The translations under genes and the position numbers were made by a program. A stretch of DNA of 64,000 nt from Mytilus galloprovincialis. Lineage: Eukaryota > Mollusca > Bivalvia > Mytilida > Mytilidae. The stretch covers positions 35,065,102 through 35,129,101 of the forward strand of contig NC_134850.1 in assembly GCF_965363235.1 (NCBI RefSeq), written 5' to 3'. The notes under the pieces were generated by a model. That model did no database searches. It saw nothing but the letters and a program-made list of their open reading frames with translations, and was not told where the DNA came from. Below, piece by piece: positions 34,769-46,700 of the stretch (positions are counted from its first letter, which is position 1; every line of letters begins with the position of its first letter).

Positions 34769-37700
34769 TTACTTTGGAGTTCTATAATTCACCTCTTCGT
34801 AATGGTTGCCGATTGCTTCTTCATATGAAGGCAGAGCATAATTGATATCACTAGAAGTATCGACTCTGTCCAGCATTGTTTGGCTGTATCCTGTGTAACT
34901 TGGATTTGAAGCTGAAATCTGGTATGCAGTTGGGTTTTCAAAGCCGTTATCATAATCATGATTCATATGATTGCTGCGAGCCATAGGGTTTGGTCTTTGT
35001 TCATGTTTGTTTCTCCTAAACAGTAAAATATAATAAATCTTATTTCAAATGTTTGGCTTTAAGCGTTCCTGGTGAAGGTAAATCCAGAAAAGCACTCCGG
35101 ACGCAAGAAACTCATAATGTTTTGTTTTCAATTTTTTGACATAGCATGCATTGCAAGTCCTCTGGTACATTAATCATTAAATCAAATTTAAGAAATCTCT
35201 AAAACCAAGAAATGAATATCCGAATGATGACAATATTAACTTAACATAAAAGAACCTAAACAATACAAATATAAATATACATCATTTGTTTTATTGGTAA
35301 TATAAATATAGCTTATACACATCATAGTTAAAAACATCGTTGGTGTTTTATTGTTCTAGATGAATATCAGTTCAGAAAAGCCTATCGACCCGACCGTAAA
35401 ATATGTAATATGGATAATTACTGATAAGGCAATTCTATCAACTACAAATTATACAAAGAAATAGGTAATTGACTATTCGGAATTAGTTATTTGACATTAT
35501 GCAACAAATCAATTAATGTAGTAATACCGATTTATTAGCAGGTAGTTCGGTTGAATATTAACAGATAAGTGAAGTTACTTAATAAAGATCGTAGATAGCA
35601 AATACAACAACAGATCGAGGGTATATCACAACACAGAAAAAAACAAATATCAACGTGAATACCATAAAGTTTTTTGGTTCATCTATTTTTCATTTTCAAT
35701 CTGGTTTTTGTTTCTCTATTAAAATTTACTTCATCGATATTGATAGAATTTTTTTCAATAATTCAAAATATGATATTTTCATTGTATTTTTCCCAGAGAA
35801 CCTGAAGTTAAGATCAATTACAGCGAGGTCTACTTTATTACTTGACGGATATTCACAAATCATGTTTATTTTCTTGGTTGATTTACAATTTCCGTATACG
35901 ACTGCTATCCAACGTTCTGTTATAAACACCATGTTATGTGCCACTAGTTAAAAACCTGAGCTTAAAGACTAACCTTGATTTTAGAATACAAAGCAAAGCA
36001 ATAATTGCTATAAGCGATGTGATTCCAACAGCCGTCCCTAGACAAATTTTCACTGAAAAAGCCAACACAATTTTGAAATTAATTGACATGCAAGGAATTT
36101 TATAGGTAACATTTGTGAACTTCTCAAAGGTTGTAATTACATATCTTTGCATAATTCGTTCGAAAAATTCAATCACAGGGAAACTTTAAAACAAACAGTA
36201 TTGACCTAATATTTGGCTGAGATAAATTCCAAAGTCGCAGAGTGCATCTTCACATGCAAATTATCATTTTTTGTAAAATTTCCTTAAGTTTAGAGCATTT
36301 TGAAATGTTAGACATTATTGCTGTGTCCATGGCAACGGTGGCCATTTTGAAATTCAAAACTCAAAGAGTTCATCTACACATGCCAGTTACTATTTTTGTA
36401 AAATTTCTTTCAGTTTGGAGCATTTTTGAAGTATTTGAAATTTTTGACGTTTTTGCGGTTTCCATGGTTACAGTGGATAATTCCAAAATTCTAAAAGAAG
36501 ACATCTCATTGCCACATGTCATGTTATATATCCATACAGTTGCATTGACTTTAATTCAATACTCTCTAAGAAAAGACTGATAGGATAAGTGATAAATTTG
36601 CTCTTAGTTTCCATGACAACGACGGCAATTTTGGAATATCTTAATATTCTCTACACATTTCCAAAAAAGTTGTGTCTTTTAATAAAAGATTTAGAATTTT
36701 TCATTATAGTGAAGTTCCATCAACATTGGTCTATTGTAATCCGAGAAACACGACGGACAAAATGTGTGGAAGAATAAGAAAAATAAGGGAACAAAAGAAA
36801 CGTAAAATAACAATATGTCAACCCAACGCCGTTTAGGGTGCCATAATAAACTTTAAAAAAATTGTAGTAACCCTCCAATTACTACTGACTAAACGTTTTA
36901 AGACGCGTATATACTCAGGTAGACATTAGACATTTCCATGTTGACCGCGGTAACGTATTGACAGTCAACGCAAACATTGAAAGTAACTAAGGAAACATGC
37001 ACACGGGGCATAAATGTGCATTTTATTTATGCAATGAATGATCTGAAATCAAATGTATCAAGGAAAGGTTTACATACAAGATTTGTTGTTTTGGCTTTCG
37101 TTGTGGATTTTGTCATCGTCGTCATCGTCGTCGTCATCGTCATCTTTTTTCTTGTGCTTATGATTTGGTGAGTTGTTAGCTTAATATAGAATATATATGT
37201 ATAAATATAATATACAAAATATAAAAGAGATTTTAATTAGACGTTTTGTTTTATAAACTTATTTCAAAATACACAATACACAATACTACTCAACATTATT
37301 CACAAAATAAAAAATGAAAGCGTTTAAAATGACTAGACGTCAATTTTTAAAATTTATATCTTTCATTAAAAAAGATATAATGAAAAAACAAAACAAAAGC
37401 GGAGAATTCAATAACAGCTACCCAAATAAAAATTCATCAAACAACAGAACGCGCGAAAAAGCAAATGTAATTTCTTTCTCTTTTTGACACTTTCCTAAGA
37501 AAATGCTGGATTTCACCTGGTTTTGTAAAAGAGTTATTATAACCTCGATTATGTTGACAAAATAGGGATGTTAATGTACATTAATCATTATACGTATACA
37601 AAATGTTTCGTGGAGTACAACACATTATGTGATGAATAAATTGTTTAATACTTTATATTATTTGTATCGTAAGGTCAACTAACAGTTCGTGAAGGACGTT

Positions 37701-40700
37701 GAAACTATAACATAGCATAACAAGACAGCAAATTGTTTTAACAGCCTGTTTTTGAGAGGTGTAATCATATTCAAGGTAAAGTTGTCCTGTAAATAAATCG
37801 AACATTTGATATACTGAAATTTATGTATTATATAATTTGTGCACGATCCTCTTTTTTTAACTCGAGATAACATTTTTATTCAAAATTCTGTGAGGAAAAA
37901 ACAAATTGCCAGATACGCACAAGAATATTCTAAATTTTGAGAAGAGTCATCCTATTTGTCGTAATTAGTTTGTTGTATTTGTAATAATATTCTAAATCTG
38001 AATTAAGTAAGAACAGATACATTCCAACTTTCACATATACGGATATATTGATTTTTGGACATATTATATATTTCGATAAAGTGCACGTAATAAAGAGGTT
38101 GATGTGGATTGAATCAGTGTTATAGACATCATAACATTGATGGTTCAAATAGGTTGACTATAAACATACCTTTCTGTGTAGATGTAGATGTTGGTATACC
38201 ATTGGGGTAGTATTTTATCAGTGGAACAATTGTTTCATATCTTGATTCTAAAAAAACATATAAGATATACATTTTTCGCTGATTTTAATGTCAAATTATA
38301 TTTAATTTATGTTATTAAAACAATGAACTCTCAAAAAAGTATTAAAAAAATGAAAAGTCAATCAGAAAAACCTTAATTTTCAATTACTTCTCACAAATAA
38401 AGGCAACAGTAGTATACCGCTGTTCAAAACTCGTAAATCTATGGACAAAAAACAAAATCGGGGTAACAAACTAAAACTGAGGGAAACGCATTAAAAATAA
38501 GAGGAGAACAACGACACAACATTAAAATGTAACACACACAGCAACGGACTAAGCATTAGACAAAATCCGACGAAAATAACCAATATAACAAAAACCTTAA
38601 TTTTTCCTAACATGCGGATCTTACTGCAAATGTTTGATAAATAAACACTGATGAATTAATTTCAGAAACGAAAGAATTTTGTGTAAAATCTGCATATTAG
38701 AGGCGTAAAATAAACTTGTGAAGGTAAAATTAAATTTCATTTAAGGACATACAGCGATACATTCATAAATGATGAACGAAAGATACCAGAGGGACAATCA
38801 AACTCATAAATTGAAAATAAACTGACAACGCCATTGCTAAAGATGAGAAGACAAACAGACAAACAAATGTACACATGACACAACATAGAAAACTAAAGAA
38901 TAAGCAACACGAACCCCACCAAAAACTAGTGGTGATCTCAGGTGCTCTGCAATGGTAAGCAGATCCTGCTCCACATGTGACACTCGTTGTTCTCATGTTA
39001 TGACAAATCCGGTATATAGTCTTTTTCGGTAGGTCACGTTCATGAAAGGGAAGGGAATGATAGTTACGACGTAAGGAAAAATCCGATATCATCTGGGAAA
39101 CGGTTATTCCATAATTGTCAACCAACTCGTGATGGCGTCCGTAAAATGAAAGGACGATTTCAACTACACCATTTGGAACTCTTGGTGTAATTGCTTCCTT
39201 GTGAGCAGCAACCCTCTATCAAGAAAATCATAAAAATCAAGTAAAGTGTGATATTTTTCGTTGATATATTATAAGAATAAGATGTGGTATAATTGCCAAT
39301 AAGACAACTCTCAAAAAGATATCAAATGAAAAAGAATTTAACAACTATAGGTCAGCACATGCGTACGACAACCAACAATAAACAAAGCCCTTACAGCATA
39401 GTAAGCTGAAAAAAAATGACAAATGTTAGATAATTCAAACGAAACTTCTAAATGTAACGGTCTCATTTTTGTACTAAATAATGAACGAAAATTTAATATG
39501 TAACACAGCAACATTTGAATACCACTTAATTAAAGGTTCCCGACTTAAGACAGCCACAAACACAATGTGGCCGGGTTAAACTTGTTTGTTTACGCAAAAT
39601 CGTATTCCTACTTTTACTTCATGATTGAATGTAAAACTTATTGATTTTTTTTAATGCAAGTTTATTGTACGTACAAGAGTACCAAAACTTAAAAACAGCG
39701 CTTCCAATGATTTTCTTCATAACACATATATGAGAAACTTCGAACATGGACCATCATTTTTCAAATTAACTCAAGTTGATTATTTAATCTATTAATTAAT
39801 ATCCATATCAGATATTCAAACCTCTGTATTTAGAGATTAGATACCAGGACTTTAAACTAACGTATACCGCATGAACATGTGTATTCCTATTAGAAAACTT
39901 TTGTTATTTGATTTTGCCATGTGATTATGGACTTTCCGAATTGATTTTCCTCTAAGTTCAGTTTTTTTGTGATCTTACTTTTTAGCAGTTTTCTGTTCGC
40001 TCCATTTCAAATTTAAAGCAACTAACTTACAATTTTATGTTTTAATATGTATTATCTCTATAAAAAGTAGGCGTGATTGCCTGTGATATAACTATCTGAG
40101 TATGATATGGCGGCAATAGTTTATCGATGGCAACATTTAGTGAATCAAATAGGAAGATGACGTTCAATAGGGAACACGGTAAACAAATAAATAAACTGAA
40201 ATAAAACCATCACCTTCAAAGTAAAAAAAGACCTGGTGCCTAAAAAACTAACGGCCTGATATATGTACAAAACAATAAATGAAAAAAGATACAAACGACA
40301 ACCATCACACTTAAGGATCCTGAATTTGGAAAGGTACATTCATGATATGACGTGGTTAAAGTACTTTTTGGCATCACACCTTCCACTAAATTTGAACAGT
40401 GGTGTATTAGTTCAACTACAGAAATCTGTTAAAAGGGCTCAAATACTCATATCGATCAAAAGCAGAAACGCATCTAACAAAAACACAAACCTTGTAATGT
40501 ACGTAGCAGAGTATTTATGCATCTCAACAACAAAAAAAGACACTTAGTACCGATCATAGAGTACTTGCAGTTACTCACAGTCAGTTCAAAGACAATAACA
40601 ACTAATAAAACAATCATTGAAAAGGACAGTTATTAACGTTTTCTTTAATTAATTTTAATATTCGGCAGTATATTAGGAAACTACTTGATTATTTTGACAA

Positions 40701-43700
40701 ATGATATCATAAAAATATGAATGAATGTAATTGAACTTTTTTATTTTTGGACATCCAAATATTGTTGTTATATGCATAACAACCATTCATCATAACGGAT
40801 TGTGTTTTATTATCTCAAGTTTCAATTTCGGTATTTAATTACATCTATCAACCATAATTTGTGAGAAGAACATTAATTAAAACTAACCTGAACATTCATA
40901 ATATATAGTAGCATACAACAATGGTGCTAATGAGCATGGATGGTAGTTCATTGTCACTGTACATGTATCTTCCCCTATACACTGGTCTTGTAAGAGTTGG
41001 TAGGAAATTGAGTATTTGCAATCATTCCATGAATTGGTCAATGTTTTACAAAATAACGGATTAAATAACCTCCATTCAAAAAATTTCCACTTCGTTTCGT
41101 ACAGTATATTCGTTATAACAATAGACTGTCTGTGTGGACATTGTAAGTAAACGTCGCTATCCATGCATACACTTTCTACAAACAGCAATGTAATCATAGA
41201 TAAGAATTGCAAATAGTTTTACATATCGAATAATTATAAGAAAGACACGTACGATCCTACATTTAATTTACAATATGTATGTGTTGATCGAATACGCTTT
41301 CCAACGCACAACATAGTGCAATAAGTTTGAGAGAAAAATAGTAGATAACAAGAGTATCGTTTTACTTGCTTTGGACAATGTATGAATATTTAAAGCAAGT
41401 AAACCTTCAAAATTTCAAGGTATGCAAGTTGTACTACAATCGAAGTATGAAATTAAAAGCTGTTGTATAATTTGAATATCTGATGAGGTGTATTTAATCT
41501 GCAGTACATCAAGATGTTTTGTTTGTTATGTTTGCCTTTTAAATGTTTAATCTGAGGTAAATTATTATAACTTTAAATCTAGGACAAGGGGTTTTGCGCA
41601 GAGTTGTTGAATATTTATATTGCATAATAGGATTGCGTGTAATCAGTTTGTATTTTCGTTGTACTGTACAATTGGGACAGATTGCACAATAAATGACATT
41701 TTCCGATTTACAGTTCATGCTTTTATTCGGTTTGATTACTGTGCCGGATTTCAGAGTTTTACTTTGTCCCACTTCTAGCCTTCGCACGTTCGACATCTGG
41801 GATCCCCGCATTTTTGTATTGTTACCTTCTGTGTACTGAGTTTTGCTCGTGTAAGAAGTTTCTTCAGATTTGGTGCGTGTCGACAGCTCCCAATAAGCTG
41901 TGATTCGTAGACAAGATACTTCATTTTCTTTGATTGATGTAGAATAGGTCAAGACCCTTTAACAGAATTTAAGATCTGGTGATTACGTGGATTATCAGTT
42001 ATAACAAACGAAATTGATTGTTGTTTATCTTTTTTGGCATCCCTTGATACTGTTTCTTAGTTCAGCGACTGGAATGCTCAAGGCATTTTTAATTCCATTG
42101 TCAATTAAACTGACTGGGTTGTTTTGTATTTTTAGATAGTTTTTCAATTCCTGTAGTCTCTTATCACGTAACTCAAAATTTATTACTATTGTGCATATAC
42201 GTTGGGCTAAATTAAAAGGAATATTTCGTTTGATATGTGACGGGTGACATGACCTAAAATCCAAATATTGATGGGTATCAGTGGGTTTACAGTATAAGTC
42301 CGTTATTATTTGTTCACCTTCCTTGATAATATTGATGTCTAAGAACGGTAGTTTTGCAGAGCTGGAATCGTAAGTGAACTGTATTGATTCATTTAAGGCA
42401 TTCAGCATTGAATGAAATTTATCTAGTTCAACTTCACTTTTTGTCCAGAAAATGAAACAATCATCAAGATATCGCTTCCAATTTTCTTCAATATAAAGCC
42501 TGAAGTTTTCATCGAATTCGGAAGGTATCTTTTCGTATAGTTTTGTTTCTATGTAACCCATAACCAGAGTGGCATATGTTGGTGCCACCTTGGTACCCAT
42601 CGCGGTCTTTGATTTGAAGGTAATAAGTGTCGTTAAACTGGAAGTAGTTGTTCTCAAGGATCAGTTTTAATTCTTTGATGATGAAGTCATTGGAAAAACG
42701 TTCCGGAATTTCATCTAATTACTTTTCCAACCAGTATTGTACAGCTTGTAATCCTAATTCGTGATGACTGTTCGTGTAAAGGCTTATTATGTTAAAACTC
42801 ACTAGTATTGTATCAAGAGGTACCCGGTCTGGAATATAGTTAAGAAAATCCATGTCATCTCTGACAAAACTTGGCACTTTTATACAAAGTGGTTTAAGCA
42901 GAATATCAAGGAGGTTGCTTAGCCTTTGGGTACTTCATGAAGGTCCTGCAATAATCGGTCTTATTTTAAGATCAGTAGGTTGGTTGATTTTAATATACAT
43001 AGAATCACAGTTTTCTATATGTTCTTGAATTTTTCTTGGATTTGTGGATTTTCGGAAGGCCGTAAAAATTGCTGGTTTTAACCTCAAAATTTTTAAGATA
43101 ATCTATTTTCTTATCGGTAAGGTTGTTAAAATATTCCATTATTAGTTTTCTTATTTTCGACATTGTGCTTTTGTCTCTATTTCCATTCAGTTTTTGGTAG
43201 AATACACCGTCTTCAAGTTGATAAAGAACCTTTCTGTAGTGATCTTTGTCCATACTATACCCCCGCCTTTATCCGACTCTTTTATTATAATTGATTCATC
43301 ATTTTTAAGTTTCTTTATAGTCTTTTGTTGAGACTTCGGCAGATTTGATTTTACAAGTGAATTGACACTACATGTGTTGGCGGTTTGTTTTAGACAGTTG
43401 ATATATTCTTCTAAATGTTTGTCCCTATTCGGTTGAGGATTAGTACCCTTTTTGTTCCGTACCTGGGATCCATCTTCATGATTAGTGTTTCCAAAGAATT
43501 CACTAAGTCTGAGTTTTCTGCAGAATTTGTCGGTATCGCTTATAAGATCAACATTGTCAGATATTGGTGTTGGGGTAAATTTTAAACCATGTTCCAAAAG
43601 ATTTATTTCCTGGTCATATAAATGTCTACTCGATAGATTAATTACCGTCGGTTTGTCTTTGAGAAGTTGGGAAGTTTCCTTTTTTCCTGCGTTTTTTCTA

Positions 43701-46700
43701 CATCTGACCTTCCCCTAAAAAATGATTGTTATTTCCGGGATTAGGTGTTCTATCTCTAGAACGCTGATAAGTATGAGCATTCCTTTGTCCTTTATTGGAA
43801 ATGTTTTTAATTTACCTTTGTCTACGTGGTCTTTGCGGCAAAGCGTCAGGACGGTTATGAGTACTTTGCTATATTATTTGATGGTTCTCTTTCGTTTTTA
43901 ACCACTGAGGCATAAGTCTTCTTATTTATAATTGACCTGGACCTTGATCTACTCCGAGGAAGAGACTGTCGGCCTTTCTTTTTTAGGGACTGACAGATTT
44001 GACGGGTTCGTTGCCGTAATTTTCTTCGTATTTGTCGAACCACTCGTTCTTTGATTCTAATATTCGTTCTGACTTTTCTTGAGTGTCAGAGTGCCATAGT
44101 TCAAGGAGTTTTTCTTGAATTTTCCTACTACTCCTTTTCTTCATTTCATCTTGAATGAAATTGTCCACTTTTTCAACAATTGCTTTGTATTTATTTGTTA
44201 TAACGTAACGTCACAAGTCGTTACTATTAACGATAACAATTCTGTGAGATTAACCGCAGGAGATGCGGTGAAAGCGCTAACAGAAACAATGTTCTATTTA
44301 TGATGTGATTTTTTTGTGTTTTTTACTTTTAAACTATTTATATATATACAACTTTCCAATGCAAAGAAACAAGTGCCTAAAGTCTGTAAGCATCCTACAT
44401 GTCTGTTACCTTTTTAAAGGTTATGTTTTGATTTTTTTTATAATTATGTGTAAAAATAAAGTGTAATTACCCCCCCCCCCCCCTTTTTAGAAGCTTTAGA
44501 GAAGGGAGTGTATACTGTTTCACCTCTGTCTGTCCATCCATCCATCAGTCAGTCCGTCAGTTCGTCTTGCCGTCCCATGAATATTTTCGTCCTATTTTTC
44601 TCAGGAACTACAAAACAAGGATTTCTAAAATTTGATTTCAGTGTATATATACATGTAAGTCAGCTATACTTTGTGATATGTTTTTAGATTCATCAATTGA
44701 CAACTTCCCGTTTACCGAACACTTACATATATTTACACTTTTAAAATTATCTACTTGCTGCGGGGTATCATCAGTGAGAAGTAGCTCAGAGTTTCACTTG
44801 TTTTAAAAATGGGATTAGAATTTGTTGTTATGCCCAATCTATTGCATTATGTTTTCTTGTCTGTGCGTCCATTTGTCCGTGCTTATGTTTGTCTGTTCGT
44901 CTGATCGTTCTTCTGTCCCGGTTCAGGTTAAAGTCTTTGGTCAAGGTAGTTTAATCTAACATCAGACTCAGACTTCTTTTTTAACTGCGTTTTCCCCCGA
45001 GGGTATTACAAGCCCAGTAGTCGGTACTGTTTGTGCTGACATGAACTATCATTGATATGGTTATATTTATAAATTAACTGTTTATAAAATTTAGATTTTT
45101 TTAAAATACTATGTCTTTTCTACCTCAGACGGAGATTACCTTAGCTGTATTTGGCAAAACTTTTAGGAATTTTGGTCTTTAATGCTCTTCAATTTCGAAC
45201 CTTATTTGGCCTTTTTAACTTTTTTAGATTCGAGCGTCACTGATGAATCTTTTGTAGACGAAACGCGCGTCTGGCGTATATACAATTAGTCCTGGTATCT
45301 ATGATGAGTTTATGTACTGTGCGTATTGTTGTGTTTGTTTTTTTTTCTACTTTAGCTAGAGGTATAGGGATAGGGGGTTTGAGATCTCAAAATAACACGA
45401 TTAACCCTGCCGATTTTTTGCGCCTGTCCCAATTCAGAAGCCTCTGGCCTTTGTTAGTCTTGCGATTTGGGCATCTAAGTACTAAAGACACATTCTTATT
45501 TTCGACTATTTTGACATATATATAATGAATATTGTCATACTAATCAAAGACCATGTCATACGTCAAACAGATTAGTGAAGGTGAAAGAACTAGTCACAAT
45601 GACAAGAACTACAATAAAGCAAACAATATATATTATGAATATAGAAAAATTTTAGTATACAGATAGTAGCATGTACCAGCTTCATCCTCTTCATATATCT
45701 AGATGGGGAAGGGTGTACTTCAATTTAATACCTAATTGATAGTGGTGCCTTGTTGTGTTACCTCACCCTGTTTTAGATTTTAAAGGTATATACCTTTCCA
45801 TATATTGTGCTCGAAAAAAAGTAACCTCGAGCTCTTCCCATATTGATTTGGTTTCATGTGGTTTTATGTTAAATTTGAATACTTTAAAAGTGTCAAAAGA
45901 GAAAAATTGGTTGATAAAGACACAGCGGGAACACCAAACAGGTTGACAGTCGAAGAAATTATTGGAACTTTATTGTCCTTATCATAAATATTTGATATCT
46001 TTTTTAACTTTTCACATATTTTAAGCTTATAAAGGTGACCTATTCCAGAGACACGTCCTATCACCTTGTAAACAGAAGTGCTCCAAATTCCAACCTCAAC
46101 CCCTACCTGAAACATAAGTACTGAAATGGAATTACACCGATATTCGAAAACACCCTTTTATGCATGTGTCTGTATATTTTTATTTTAGATAATTAATATT
46201 AAGATTTCTTAGCACTAAATAGGTGGTTTGTCGTTATATTGTCTTTTTGTCGCTGATAAGTGTGACCCCTCCCAGCACTAGATGCACAATCCGTATATAT
46301 CAGCAATACCTGGTGGTTTTGATTTGTTTGTTGATGTTTCAATATTGCTTATCCCCTTAACATTTACTTAGGAGTTTGTTACTTTTTACAATTTGCATCT
46401 TAAATTGCCCTTCTGTTTGAACATATTTAAAATTAAATCTTGTCAAATATAAAACGAAATAGCGTTGCGATGGACACAGATGTGTTGCTAGGGAGAAACA
46501 ACAGTGAATTTGGCAAAAATGAGCATTTGATTATGTAACATATAAATAGTGTACAAGTGTAAAGTTCACTACATGCTTAACAGGTTTAAATTCAAATATA
46601 AATAGATTTAAGTTGTATATTAATCACACTTGATTACTTTAAATCCGCCATTATATTTGTTGCTAGGCAACATAATAAACGAGTCAGACCCAAAATGCAT

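Noticed and set aside
36242-36580. 112-codon plus-strand frame
   Set aside because: Made of the degenerate tandem repeat; the internal similarity comes from the DNA repeat.
38763-39125. 120-codon minus-strand frame as a host gene or lectin-gene exon
   Set aside because: The sequence recurs as repeat family C elsewhere, and including it would break the phase of the lectin gene model.
41470-41500. Isolated 'ctgatgag' word considered as a hammerhead core
   Set aside because: No stem II or GAA box follows it.
45864-46115. 83-codon open frame on the minus strand with an acceptor-like start
   Set aside because: No family motif, no matching donor or phase partner in the lectin gene, and it lies between repeats. 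Probably chance.
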